Shown here: positions 47,003 to 59,400 of the stretch, piece after piece
Numbering within the stretch: position 1 is the stretch's first letter
Layout of the letters: each line of letters begins with the position of its first letter
Assembly: GCA_002633005.1 (NCBI GenBank)
Contig: NMRA01000332.1
Location: 77,230 to 141,229 of the forward strand
DNA: 64,000 nucleotides
From: Phoronis australis
Taxonomy: Eukaryota; Phoronida; Phoronidae
Direction: 5' to 3'
Translations under genes and position numbers: made by a program
Notes under the pieces: generated by a model
What the model was told of the DNA's origin: nothing
What the model saw: the letters and a program-made list of their open reading frames with translations, nothing else
The model's database searches: none

Positions 47003-47370
47003 TAGTTAATTTATGACAAAAAGCCACCCGACCCACAAAAAATTGCAACAAAATGTTTTACAGTGGTTTTGTGCTCTACTGCGTATACCTATTAACAGGA
47101 CAAAAGTCTACCAAAATCTGACCACCGAAAATGGGTTAAAACTGCGTCATTTCCAAGATGGCCACCATGACGTTTCGAAATCACCAAAAATAGATGTAAT
47201 GTCTTCAATAATTGAGATAGAGACATAATTTTTGGTTCTAGTCTATGATTTTAAGGGGTGAGCAACTCGCTGGAGTGGTTAAAATTAAGATATGATCGGT
47301 GTTTGATATGAAATTCAATATGGCGGCTAAAATTCAAGAACGAAAAATGACCGATTTGTCCATTATATCG
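47003..47370 (+). repeat. E2 left TIR
   Basis: Matches the inverse of 50472-50830. Each arm happens to be open for about 60-70 codons in the same relative frame (the peptide KVYQNLTTENGLKLRHFQDG appears from both), which is a by-product of the repeat and not evidence of a gene. Confidence 0.85.
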
Positions 47371-48118
47371 GGTGGTCAAAGAAACGTTTCGAACTTTAAC
47401 CTTTATATTTTCTAAAAACATTCATTGAAATTGCACGAAATTTTGCACATATGCATATCAATCTATTGTCAGTACGCCATAAAATATATAATGATACACT
47501 GTGTTTTCGCTCTAAGACAGAAAAGATACTTTTATAACCCAAAAAGTTGATGCCAAATTAGCCTACATAATTAAACAAAGTGTTATTATCAAGGATGGTG
47601 ACACTTAGCAATAAAATTATTCAGAAGAATGTTTTCAAGGGTTTTGTTATAGTCAGTTAGATGCTACATTTTGCAAAGTCATGGTGTTTTCAAGTCCTGA
47701 GAACGAGCTAATTGGGGTTAATTACAATATGTTTACACAAAGTCTTGACTGCAATCTAATGAACTACAGTATTTGGAATGCACTGACAGAGAATGTGTAC
47801 CAAGTTATAGGTCGTATTATGCTCAATAACCTAAGCCTTCAAAAATTCCCCTTTACTAGAAGGCATCCTTCAGTATCAGAATGACTGAACAACAAGCGCT
47901 AATAAAGTATTTATTCGTCGACATGACGCATGAATGAGTAAGTTACAATGTTATCCAGAAATGTTATGTTCATTACACGTATGCATACTGCCTCAGGTCA
48001 ACCCTCATCTCTGTCTTCAAGTTCCTCAGAAATTTGATTTAGGAATTGTCCCTATATGTCGCTAGGCACAATCTACATGTAGATGTACATGCAAGCCCAT
48101 TCTTTCTGCAACTGCACC

Positions 48119-48185
48119 GGAGCATGCTACCAACTGTAGTGCAGTTCACCAGGGCATGCTACCAGCTGTAGTGCAGTTGCAGTGT
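48119..48185. repeat. Short tandem duplication, about 33 bp
   Basis: GAGCATGCTACCAACTGTAG followed by TGCAGTTCACCAG is repeated as GGCATGCTACCAGCTGTAG, TGCAGTTGC. It lies in the 3' part of E2. Confidence 0.65.
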
Positions 48186-48199
48186 ATCATCTAGAGGAG

Positions 48200-50180
48200 T
48201 GTCTGGTGCAGCATTCATGGCAGTTACGATGTGTACGAATTGATTGTCTTCAAGTCTCCAGCCCCAGTCTAAAGGATCCCGATCATTTGCCATCCCCATC
48301 CAAACCATGACCTGGTAGTACACTCGATACAATTGTATCTGGTGGCTGATTCCGTTGGTGGAAGACGTTTGGGAGTATTCAAAGACTTAGCAGTAGCACG
48401 CTTCTCTGGGAATATTTTGTAATGTACGGCAAACCAAAGAACAAGTGCTCTCTCCACCAAACATTGCCATCATCGCTTGGTTACCAAGTGTCTCTCAGCG
48501 GGGTTCAAACCTTTCGTGGGGAATGTGTCTGCGCATGACTGGAGGACTTGGTCATCCTTCACGAGTTTCTGAGAGACTGAAGTCATCCCAACGCCATGCA
48601 CGAGACGTTGAGTTGCATCCTGTGAAGGAGGGCAGGAATAGTAGCTGGGTACACAATTTAAACCTCAGCACTTACCTCATCCAATTTATGTCGTATACTT
48701 TTAAATTGGTTCTTGACTGGTAGCCAGATCTGAAAAATAGTGGTTTCCGGTCAGCCATACAGTAATGGAGCATAAGCATCAACAATTCAGTGTCCTCAGT
48801 CGCCGATTACTGTGGTGGAATGCATATTATACTGTTTACTGCTGTCTTTGCAATGTCCAGATCTGCATCCCCTTCTGCCTGAGCGGCTGTGCATCCCACT
48901 TTCTGCAGTTGGTCACTTATTAAGGCGATCAGTTGTTGCTTGTTACTGCCAGTGGATAGGAATTCATCTCTCTTAACCATCAAATTCCGTTTCTCCTGTG
49001 AAGTTCAAAGTCGGATAGCTGCTGGTCTGTCTCCGTCTCTGTGTTATCCTTTATCGAAGGACCTGCACCATAGCCATCAAAGACAACAGTGGCTGCCTCA
49101 GTGTGCTTTGCCGTGAAGTCAGCGTATGCTCCGACAATTTTTCTATAGGTATATCTCATCTTCCATTTGAGCTTGTGCAGAAAAGATAATCCATCAAGTG
49201 CATACTTTTCAGTCTGGGGACGTACTGAAGGTGTGGAGTTTGGTGCTCCTTCAAAAGCATGGGCCTTGGAACAGCGGTCAAAAACGCCTTGAGCTAGTTG
49301 AGGTCTGTCAGCCTTCTTCAAGATCAGGTTGTCCTCATAGAGATACTGTCGGTGTGGACTGAGCTCGAAACTCACAACTTCCTCAAGAGACAAGTCGTCT
49401 TACCGGAATACCACCAGCGATGGCTGGAAGAGTAAGAGAGGATCGATGGTTCCGTCAGGACCAACCTGGACTGCAGCTGCATTCCCAGGTTCTTAACATC
49501 CTCTCTCTTCTCAAAAGAAAAAGAAAACACGGGTTGTCGAACCATTCTCTCAATGATTTTGTTCCCATGCACTTTGACATCTGCGTTGGCGACAACACCA
49601 TTGATGAAATTGCATAGCGCATGGTCTGAGGAGAAGGGTGAATTTGCAGTCAGCTTTGTGCTTTTCTTTGCAAAGTCGCAAGCATCTCTTTCAATTCTGG
49701 CAGCAGTTGCTTGTTTGTATTGTTTGCTTGTTGTGTACGCGAGGTCATTGGAGTGCTGCAAGGTGATGTTCACCTCTGACGTTAAGGTGACCATCATTGT
49801 CCGCAACGCTCGCTGCTCCTCTGTCATCTTACTGTCATGAGTCAAGCCGCCTGTGCCTTTTAGTGATCGCATTTAGTAATTTTTCTCAATGGCTAGATCA
49901 CAGCTGAGGTCTGCCAGAAACTGGTTTGTTCGCCGAATCATACAAAAACCATTTTTGAAACTTCGCATACACATTTGGGTGTTTGCTCTCCATATCAGCC
50001 ATTTCTTGTATATAGAGGTAAGGAGATTTCAGGTTGTTGTGGTGTCCAGCTGCAGCAAATATTGGCAAGGTATCACCAACAGGTGGCAAGTCATCATCCA
50101 AGACCGAGTGCGATCTGCCTTTATCATTGCCTGAGCAGTATGGAGCATCTTCAGACCAGCCACAGCTTCTTCTCAAGATT
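48200..50180 (-). pseudogene. E2 element protein with FEN/XPG-like nuclease region
   Basis: Minus-strand blocks in order: LPIFAAAGHHNNLKSPYLYI and MADMESKHPNVYAKFQKW (50.1-49.95 kb, matching MPYFAAAGHNSYAKSSYIY of E1); SLKGTGGLTHDSKMTEEQRA (49.87 kb, matching SIKTTGGLTRDYE); HALCNFINGVVANADVKVHG and QPVFSFSFEKRED; EEVVSFELSPHRQYLYEDN and KADRPQLAQGVFDR; YALDGLSFLHKLKW and ATVVFDGYGAGPSIKDN (49.2-49.07 kb, the FEN N-like motif); later RLPPTESATRY and, in another frame, DWGWRLEDNQFVHIVTAMNA with AAPDTPL near 48.25 kb. This copy fills in parts missing from E1. The XPG-I-like GDADV block is lost or too degraded to see. Many frame breaks; dead copy. Confidence 0.65.
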
Positions 50181-50471
50181 GTCCATGATCAGCACAATTG
50201 CGGCTGAGTGTGGGGCACTTCAGACAGATGTTGACACTTTTCTCTGGGCTTCTAGTTTCCTTGTGTTTTTTTAAACAAAAACCAGTGGCAAGCAAATATA
50301 CACTAGACAATTTTTTGTTACTTTTATGCAAGCCAATGCTTTGGTTTGAATATTAAATATTAATGCAATGTTCATATTTTAAAATAGCTCAGTCAGAATT
50401 CAATAAAATCTAAATGTTTTAAGATCATTAAATCAGAAACTAGTCATATCTAATCATACTTTCGTTATAAT

Positions 50472-50830
50472 TAATGAAGGACAAATCAGTGATTTCTGTT
50501 CTTGAATTTTAGCCGCTACCTTGAATTTCATATGAAATACTAATCATATCTTAGTTTTAACCAGACCAGCGAGTTTCTCACCCCTTAAAACCATAGACTA
50601 GAACCAAAAATTATGTCTCTATCTCAATTATTGAAGAAATTATATCTATTTTTGATGATTTTGAAACGTCATGGCTTCCATCTTGGAAATGACGCAGTTT
50701 TAACCCATTTTCGGTGGTCAGATTTTGGTAGACTTTTTTCTTGTTAATAAGCATACCCAATAGAGTATAAAACCACTGTAAAACCTTTTGCTGCAATTTG
50801 TTGTGGGTCAGATGGTATATTGACTCGTTA
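50472..50830 (-). repeat. E2 right TIR
   Basis: Inverse of 47003-47370, with scattered substitutions and short indels, including CTTCCATCTTGGAAATGACG opposite CGTCATTTCCAAGATGGCCA. Confidence 0.85.
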
Positions 50831-51649
50831 ATTCGTCTTATTTATTCTATGTTTATCGGGTAAATATGAAAGTAAATACCTGGCCTATATTGCTCAGCTC
50901 ATGCCCGATGTGGATTACCCTAACACCTGACACAGCGAGATAAACAGTTCACTGACATACAGTGTAAATTACATTCGTAGTGACCGTCGTAAAATAATGT
51001 ACTGTAGTACACACAGCTACAGTGAGAGCGAGCGAGACAGCCGGTGATGCAATAATCACATTTCATTGACAAACTATAGGAACCGAATTAGTTCTTCTCC
51101 GGTATGCTTTGATAACTTACGCTCACCAGGTAAAAGAAATGCAAACGAGGCAGTATGATTATGGTTTATTTGGCCAAAGACGTGAGCTATGAGCTGAGCT
51201 CGTTTGCACTCGAGGCAAAAATGAACAGCGAGGAATTTTTATCGCAACGTGGTGAGGTGAATATCTCACTTGTTGGATTCTCTCATCTATCGTGCGTAAA
51301 AGCTCATACATGTAGCATGCGGGTGAGGTCGAGCTGCGTGCTGACTACTAACTTTCGATTGCCAATGAATATTACCTTATTTCATTAGCTGCACAATCTA
51401 CATGTAACCTTGCGCACGAACTTACGCTGTTTACTACGAGCGAGAGTATTACGTTGAGCGGCTCTAAGTAAGTTGAACAATGTGACTGATTGCATTCTTT
51501 TTATCCTGTCATTATCAGAAATTATATGTGGAATCACGCATAGTTGATGCATTGTGCAAGTGAGGATATCCGAAGTTGGACTTCTGAAAAAATCATGCTT
51601 AAAATTTCTGAGCCTCGTAAGCTTAAAGATCAACAATGAGGGACGGTGG
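50831..51649. other. Intergenic DNA, no gene seen
   Basis: No supported feature. Short frames on both strands without known domains. Confidence 0.5.
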
Positions 51650-51835
51650 TCAGTCATCCTGGCTGCACGTCAAGAGCACATCGGAGGCCCTCGGGAAAAC
51701 TTTAAGTAAGTTGGACGTCATTACTGCCATGAAACCAGTGTCAACAATTGAAAAACAGTTGGTCCACCCGAAGAATAAAAGTTCGGTAGAAGACTCCATG
51801 AGTAGAGTGTTGAACCGCCGGTATTCCATGTGGGC
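51650..51835 (+). pseudogene. Possible Penelope endonuclease linker fragment
   Basis: The plus strand encodes VITAMKPVSTIEKQLVHPKN followed by KSSVEDSMSRVL. The pattern KP-x-TI...LVHPK(D/N)K is typical of the segment just before the GIY-YIG endonuclease of Penelope-like elements. A neighbouring frame continues GIPCGPFGEF, reminiscent of the first endonuclease strand. The fragment is then overtaken by the arm of the MITE that starts at 51836. Assignment by motif only. Confidence 0.4.
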
Positions 51836-52419
51836 CATTTGGAGAATTTCTCGCTTGCACTGGTGACCGCTCTGATTACCTAAGCCCCAGACAATTTTTA
51901 CGATGCCTATTCAGCACGCCCTTTGTATTGATGTAGATCTGAGCTAATGAAGTGGAAAGGTAATTGCTAGAATTACTGTCTCAACAATGTTTGTTGTTAG
52001 TACCCCCAATTTTTTAGATAAAATTTGTCAACCCTTTCCCGGTAAGGAAAAAAACAAGTTGGCAGAAACATTAAAAATTAAATAAAAAAACAATATGAAA
52101 CTGATCGTTCCTTTGGGAAGTGGCTCTTTGTAAAGATAAACACAAGTTAACCTTTTTAGTGTATTTGTAATACTTATAATGTACCAAGTTAAAACTACTC
52201 TCTAGAGTTGCAGGTTATAACTCTGCAAATGTCAGAGAACCCAAATCGGGGGTAATAACAACAAACATTGTTGAGACAGTAATGCGAGCAATTGCCTTTC
52301 CACTTCATTAGCTCAGATCAACTTCAATACAAAGGGCGTGCTGAACTGGCATCGTAAAAGTTGTCTGGGGCTTAGGGAATCAGAGTGGTCACCAGTGTAA
52401 GCAAGAAATTCTCCATATG
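51836..52419. mobile_element. 584-bp MITE with arms of about 175 bp
   Basis: Arms at 51836-52012 and 52245-52419 are inverted copies: CATTTGGAGAATTTCTCGCT against the inverse starting CATATGGAGAATTTCTTGCT. They share GCCCCAGACAA, CAGCACGCCCTTTGTATTGA, GATCTGAGCTAATGAAGTGG and CTGTCTCAACAATGTTTGTT. The central 230 bases are AT-rich and noncoding. A nonautonomous DNA element; no certain target duplication, so superfamily unknown. Confidence 0.8.
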
Positions 52420-52429
52420 CTAGCTATGG

Positions 52430-52510
52430 GCTGAGGACGGTAGCTCAGATGGCATATACATCCATTCGTCTGTTTTAACCCCCGTGAGGGCCAGCGAAAA
52501 GGAAACGAAA
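52430..52510 (+). repeat. Possible tRNA-derived SINE head
   Basis: GGTAGCTCAGATGG at 52438-52451 is a good RNA polymerase III A box, but the B box position (TGTTTTAACCCC) is poor. It directly follows the MITE. Weak call. Confidence 0.3.
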
Positions 52511-53840
52511 ATGCGTCCACATCTGAACAAACTAAGCGCCAGTCCATCAATGCCTTGGTGTTACTGAGCAGTGACTTCAGCTAATTTACGTGAGACTCAG
52601 TTGCACTCGCGGCTCCTCGTCTGCGCTGACCCATGCAAGCACAGCGACCGAGTATTTAAGGTTATGTGAGGATTTTGTTGACACGTCTCTTCATTTAGCC
52701 ATATATATACAAATTTATAGAAATTATTTCTCGGAAAGTATTATGTTTCCTGAAAGGGGCTTTGAGTCAACTTTAGGCAAAACTGTCGTTAATTGGATCA
52801 CGTGACTATGCCTTTTCGTAAAATTTAGCAAAAACCAAGAAAGGGGCAAAAGTATCGCGATACTGCAGTATCATCAACATTACAACATATTGTTTGATGT
52901 AAACATACAAAGAGGAAATTAAAAAACGGTTTGCAATTTTTTGAAATATCATTTCGTTTAAGTTTTTTTGTGTTTCTTCATAAAACTCATTAAAGTCCCG
53001 TTTTAATAGTTACCCATTCAAAACCTATCAATGCACTGCAGAACAGTGCGCACGAATGGTATGTGGACATGTTATATAAATCTATGAGATATGACGTTCC
53101 CAACGTGACCGAATGTAGAATTTTCCTTGGGTCCTGCATAGCTTTATCTATGTTAAAATTGTGTAACCCCTCCTTTACGGCTCAGAGAAATGGCGACTCG
53201 CTAAATCCCTCATCTGCAAGGTCCAAGTGCTCATACACAGATGTCTAAGTCCAATCTTGCAAAGCACGTTGTGTGGCAGAGTAAAAATGAAGTTACGTAG
53301 AGCAGAGCCAGGCAGGAAGCCAAAAAGATCCGGAAGTGGAGGCGTATTGATCCCAGAATACAAGACTGTAACGACGACTTTTGTAATTCAATTGCCTTTG
53401 TTCGTGTGTCAAGTGTGCTGAAGACAAACTTTTAATTTTTTATTAGCTCTGTTGCTTGCAACATATTCAGACACGGCCCTGTCATTGTTAGTTGATTATG
53501 CGTGTATTCACCTTTTATCTAGTTCGAGAAAAACACACTCGTCATTGTACCACCATCGATGTTCCTTTGATGGAAAATGAGCACAATATCGCACTTTATA
53601 TTGATTAATGTGATGTACAATGTATCAGCTACCACATCTGATGTTGTCTTACTCTTGAACCAGACAAATTTGTATAGTTTTCATAGACATGTAGATCCCC
53701 CGACAGTTGGAATGCGACTATTGGCTATTTAAGCCATCATAAATCATCTTCTGGTGTAAAAACGACTTTCCAATCAACATGAGTGTGTTCTTACGCTCTG
53801 CTTCGGTGAGTACTCTGACGGCCATACTGCTTCGACGAGG
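52511..53840. other. Intergenic DNA, no gene seen
   Basis: No supported gene. Short unassigned frames at 53063-53250 and 53227-53420 only. Confidence 0.45.
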
Positions 53841-54012
53841 TGACAGTGTGGCTCAGCGCTTTGAGCTCCGAACTCCCGTTTGGCCCACCCGGGTTCAAAT
53901 CCTGACTTGACTGGCAGACACTCGAGCATTGCACAAAAGTGTCTCCTACTACTCTAAGCCTGGTCTTACAACTGAATAAATGTGTGGAAGGGAATAAATG
54001 TGTCAGTTATTA
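53841..54012 (+). mobile_element. tRNA-derived SINE
   Basis: A box TGGCTCAGCGC at 53848-53858 and B box GGTTCAAATCC at 53892-53902, 44 bases apart as in a tRNA gene. No full cloverleaf or paired acceptor stem. Unrelated sequence and an AATAAATGTGTGGAAGGGAA-type repeated tail follow. This is the architecture of a short interspersed element transcribed by RNA polymerase III from an internal promoter. The end is approximate. Confidence 0.65.
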
Positions 54013-56195
54013 AATTTTCAGTGATAATAGCGACTGCCTAATGTTCTAGGTTTTATCTGACAATAAAAAATAACACGCCGTTGCACTCAAGTTTCATGAG
54101 CTTTGTATGAGCCAATATGGAACTGACGGTTCTTCTCTAGCCTATAAAACAATCTGAATAAGGAACCAGATGAGATCGAATTCGAAGGTGGTGGAAAACT
54201 TGAGAAAGCGCTCTCAATAATTTCCGGGGTACAAAAGTGAACCAGTATAAAAATGATGGCTCGGGGCAGTGGACAGTTGATCCCAGGTTCGGGCAAATAT
54301 TTTCAGACAAGTCAGAGATTGAAACGATTTCAGACCAGGAGAGTATACTAACCGGCAAATGGAATGCATGTATAGACTTTTAATGAAATAATTGACGATA
54401 AAACACATGTGGGAATGAAACACCAATGCGCGCCATTAAGCAAGTCTGGGGATCAGACCTGCTGATGTATTACACGTTCGTGTACCATCCCTTGAGAACA
54501 AGTCGACCTTTTTGCATCTGCGAAGTACAGTAATTTACTGCCAAGCGAATCTTTGCAAAAAGTATTTCTCGCTTTCCTTTTTCCTCTCGTCATTCTGAAC
54601 ATAAAGCCGTAAAAAGTGCTAATTCAGCTTTGCATTTTTATTTTTGCTATAATTTATCTTCTTTTTAAATAGAATTACCCGCTTAACTTGCTGTGAATAC
54701 AACTATTATTTGACGCTATTATTTAATTAACTTTAGGCTATAACTCATGCGGAATTAGTACCTCGGGATTCGTTTGACGCTGAAAATTGTGAAGTCGTGA
54801 ACAGAATAAATAATATATTGTACAATCCCATCGTTTAGTTGCTTTACATAGGCAGTTGAGGTAAGAAACATCGATTTAAGGATATCTCCAACCTTATTCT
54901 AAAAAATTGGCCATTTTTACAATATTTCACTTGTGTCTAGCAAAATACTTCATCTTCATTCTCGGGGAATTTCAAATACAAAACATATACCGCGTAGCGA
55001 GAAAAAAGAATTAGCAGAACCACCTTGGAACCGCACACCTGCGTGGATATTTGTTTACTACTTATCCACGGTCAAAGGTTAAAGGGTTTTCAATTTAATC
55101 GAATCTCCCAAAACAGCTTCGTATACCTTCAGTCCTTTCATTCACAAAGCCGCCATACATGTACCACGGAGCCATCGAGGTGTACTTATGATAGAATGGC
55201 GCTGGGGAAAACAAAGACAAAACGTAGTTTTGATCCCAAGTGAGTTGTGCGTCTCAAGCATACGACCGTTGGCGTTGAAAACGAATGCTACGAATCGCCT
55301 CAGGCCTCTGAGGTCATGAACACAGAAAGTTGTGAAAAGAGATAAATCCTCACCCAAAACCTTAATTCAATTAATAAGTTGACATTTCGATGTTTCTATC
55401 TCATGCTAACGACAAACTAACCACCGATTCAATTTGTGTTATCCATTTCTTACTTGGTTTCGTATCAGTCTCCCAGCACGTGGCGTGTACAGGCTATGAA
55501 CTGTGACCTACTTAGAAAGTAGGTCGAAAACAACAGTAAAAGTTGGCTAGGAAGAATACGTCTATTTGAGGTTTTAATGATAATTAAGTTAGTTACTCAC
55601 TGCAAAATCAGTTGACATTGCGAGTGAACGTTGAAATAGCTAACATAGCTAAGGATTGTATAGGTTATTTGTACCGAAAACAAGTTTTCACCGAATAATT
55701 AACCGAAGACTTTGAGATTTTCACTTGTCCCAGTTTAATCGGCTTTTTCTCGGCTTCGGCAAATCGACTTTAATTGAGCTTAGGAACACTAGTTCTCAAA
55801 AACGGCTGGATGTATTTCGCTGAAACTTTCCAAACTTTATATTTAGTCATCAATCTCAAAACCTTGTTAGGATTTTTGATATAAAGGCCTAGTTTTTTGC
55901 GTAATGTGACAAATACGAATACGACTTCAGCTGCAAGGGAAGCTAGTATATCAGTTTTTTCGATTTCCTCGAGAGCCCATAATGCTTCGGAAGTGGCTCG
56001 CGGTGGTGAAGAATAAAAAGTACTCCGTTAATACCAAGTGTGAGGCCGTGAAACTTCTACGTGTCCTGCATTTCGTCGGATCGTCGGGTTGTTTATCAGT
56101 TTTTGATTATGGAGAATTGTAGTTGGCCATGAAAACATAAACAATTACAATTAATTCAAGGCGTGAGCACATAGCGTTTTATATAACCTGTTTGA
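54013..56195. other. Intergenic DNA, no gene seen
   Basis: No supported feature. Minus-strand frames near 54.1-54.4 kb overlap one another and have no domain. Confidence 0.5.
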
Positions 56196-56475
56196 TTACT
56201 GACTCGTTCGTGAGGCTTCTGCTTGTTCCTCGGTATGTATAATTTTTCCCCAGTTCTTTTTCTCAGCCCTAAAAAACGTCGTAAGCACACCTCTCCTTAG
56301 ATGCCGTGCAAAACCAGGATGGTCCTTGAGAAACATCTGTGCTTCTCCACGAAGGCGTTTCACATGCGGAATTTCTTGGCAGCAAACGCAAGCGTCAGTC
56401 GTTTCCATTGTTGTGCAGTTAGCTCACTGACACCATGGCAAGTCATTCAAACTGTTTTCGGAACTATCCATACAT
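56196..56475 (-). pseudogene. P2X7-type cysteine domain fragment with TGA at a Cys
   Basis: On the minus strand the frame reads SENSLNDLPWCQ, stop, ANCTTMETTDACVCCQEIP, then MFLKDHPGFARHLRRGVLTT and ends at about 56196. The pattern W-C-x-[C]-x2-C-x2-M-x-T...C-x-C-C-x-E, then a DHPGF motif, is the cysteine-rich core found at the C-terminus of P2X7 receptors and in many stand-alone metazoan proteins and transposon genes. The TGA falls where the second Cys (TGC or TGT) is expected, a one-base change. The later part (WxLxxAYxxYR) is missing or altered. Likely a dead exon or a transposon-carried copy; the receptor channel part is not nearby. Confidence 0.6.
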
Positions 56476-59400
56476 TTCGTTGTCTGTGGACGTTCACGGA
56501 TAAGTGTGTGTTATTTCTTGATCAGTGTATTCCGGTTAGAACTGATTAATGAACAATGTTATGCTTGAAACACTCCAAAACTAGCTAGAATTTATATGTA
56601 AAGATGCCCTGAAATATTTGAGCTCACTGTATTTCCAATGGAACATGTGCGGCATAATCTGACCTTGACCTTCACTTTTTCTCGTGACCCTGACCTGCAA
56701 TCACAAAAATAGTATCAGAATCGATTATATCATACCTGTTTGATGTATCATACTCATTTTAAAAGGCATTTATTGGGACTTGCCAATTTAAATATGGCCG
56801 ATGAAGGCCATTTGAGGGTTATGCCTGCAAAATCTAGCCCGGCATACAATTTTTCTGGATTCAGCACCCCAAAATTAGTTAAAATCAATCATCAGATCTG
56901 CATTACCCACAAATGCCCTCGACATTCACTTTTTGCCAAATCGGAATCTGACTAGATAGTCTGTGAAACCTAACGATCGACCTGTGAAGTCTTCGTCGGA
57001 TAAGCACTTGTCTAAGGGACTGTGAGTTGCCACGATGACGTTTATTAATTATTGTGCGTTCTGTTTCAAAAGTTAATCATTCTTACCCTAACCAATGCTT
57101 AGTATATAAAACTGAAGCAAAGTCTGTCTCATTGGATACAGTTTGTAATACCTTTGAGTGTTTGTTAGTGCAAAATAATGTTTTGAGAAGCCAGCAATGA
57201 ATAAATCACTGCGTTACCGGCTTTAGATGCTATAAACTGATAGACCGGGCACCCGAGCCCGTGTGGGCGTATGCTAATTCAGTGTTTGTTGACAGAAAGC
57301 TATTGTGAAACAATAACTTTTTTAAGGGAATCTTTATCTAGATATTCATATGCATTATTCGAGTCATTGTTATTGTACAACTTTTGCCCTGAAGGTTCTG
57401 TGGAAAGGTTACCTGACTTATAGCGGTCCTCGACGAGCTAGTAAGTAGATTAGTAGTTTTGCGGCTTATTCACCAAAATAATCAACTGCACATTTTTTTC
57501 TTTGGCTCACTAGTATAGTCTTTTCGTGACTGAAAGCTTAGTTTCCAACTTTGGCTGGTTTATGTTCGTGATGTCTTCAGTCCGGCCGCGATGGGCCTCA
57601 TCGGGTTCCGAGCCACTGGCCCGGATAGCAATCATTTTGTGCGTTTAGAACTGAAAAAATCACAATTTTTAGTCCAAAATTACTACACACAGCTACATTA
57701 TCCTGTCTGTACTTCACAGACGAATAATTTGAATTTATCACCGAACAGACCCCAAACTCCCGCGACTGACTTTGGTATAAATTGGCCTACCGAACTTTGT
57801 ATGCTACGGTACGTTCAAATACCTAAAAATCCGTAACAGTGAAATAAAATGACACGTTTGTTTATGAACTATATATATTTGTAAGGGTTTTACATCAAAT
57901 TTTGATGATTTATTGGAGTAAAACAATGAATTCAAACGATAAACTGACACCAGTAAGCGCGTTTTGGATTGCTGAACAGACTGCGTTCGAACCTCTACCG
58001 TCATTGGTTAATTTCAACACCTCCGTCTGCCGTCAGGTAAAAAAGCTGTACTTGCTGTTATCGAGTGGAACTATTCGATATAAACTGATGCAAACTAGGT
58101 TGTTTTTGGGTGGCATTCTCCTTTAAGAACGCCGCGGCTGTGTGACTGGAGCTGAGTGTCTGTTTAACAGCCTGCAAACCGGGATAAATAATCGACAGAG
58201 AACCTTAACTTAAATAAAAACCAAAATATATGGACAATTTGTAGGGAAATTATTTACAAAATAAAGGGAAATAAATTTTGACTGAAATTATTTTACCGAA
58301 CTCTGACCTGCGGACCGAGACCAGCACTGGCGAAAGGCGAAGGCATGCGTTCGCCGGCTGTTTTATCGGAATAAGTGGTTCAAATCATCAAATTGATGAA
58401 TGCCTTATACATACAAAGAAACTTTCAGACGGATTGGTCACAGTCCTGTGCCAAGGATTGAATAACAAGGCCGACTATAGAGAATGGGCTAATGTTTAAG
58501 TGGGTGTAATTTACTCCGTTAAACAGTATAAACATAACACAGAACATGCAATATCAAAATAATTGAATAAAACTGTTATACCGTTGGAATATTCTGACGA
58601 TTGAAGTTGCAAAAATATCGAAACTACATTTAGATTGGGAAACTACATGTATACCGGTGGTCACCCGCGACTTCCGTTACAGCCAGGCGGCTAACGGCCA
58701 ACAAAGAACGATGGAATATCATTTGCTGTGGAAATGACTCCAGAAAGAAAACTTGTCAAAGTGCCAAATGGTTATATATAAGTATCAATGCAGATCAAGT
58801 AAAAGGAATAATTCCCGGTCAGCCAGAAGCATTCATATAAGTTACTACTCGGCGGGGCCCGACCACCTGGCTTGCGCTGGCATGCATCTGTGCTCCGCGG
58901 CATACGATGAACACATTAATTAGCTGCCCGAGTCGTGAATGGGTGAAATTCGTGTGACAGAGATTAAAAAGTATTGAGTCATGATCGCAACACTGCAATA
59001 TTTTCCCATTGCCGACATTCAGCTCATACATGTAAGACTACAGTTCACTACACCCCCGTTTGCGTTTTCAATTGCGTAATTTTTATATTTGGACAACAGA
59101 GGTACTGTATATATTGTACGTTTTTGTCACGTTTTGAAATATATTTTCCCTAATAATTGAAAGGCAAAGTCGGTTTAAGAACTGATTATACGGCAGCTGC
59201 AGGGGAATTACTTAGCCGGTTAATTGTCGTGTCCGGGCAGCAAAATCAAGTACAGGTGTGCATTATGGCAATTCAGGTGCTTTGAGTTATTTTTTTTTGC
59301 TGAAATATAGACTTGTGTGGTTGTTTCTTTTCTATTTTACATTTTTAATGGCCAGTATGCCGGTGCCGATTTGCTGCCAAGTACGCAGAAATGCTCTGAC

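Larger units (their letters stand above)
47003..50830 (-). mobile_element. TIR element with FEN/XPG-like nuclease gene, copy E2
   Basis: Second member of the E1 family, gene on the minus strand. Its TIRs are long, about 360 bp (47003-47370 and 50472-50830), and share with E1 the blocks TTGCAACAAAATG/TTGCAGCAAAAGG, GTCTACCAAAATCTGA and CCAAGATGG. The outer few bases are diverged, so the exact ends and target duplication are unsure; GTTAATT occurs on both flanks (47005-47011 and 50827-50833) and may be chance. The interior encodes the same protein family as E1 in decayed form. Confidence 0.7.

Noticed and set aside
49553-49840. Plus-strand frames across 49.4-50.3 kb
   Set aside because: Antisense shadows of the minus-strand E2 protein blocks.
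47013-50796. Two similar peptides containing TTENGLKLRHFQDG at 47.0 and 50.7 kb
   Set aside because: They lie in the two inverted arms of E2 and are by-products of the repeat, not paired genes.
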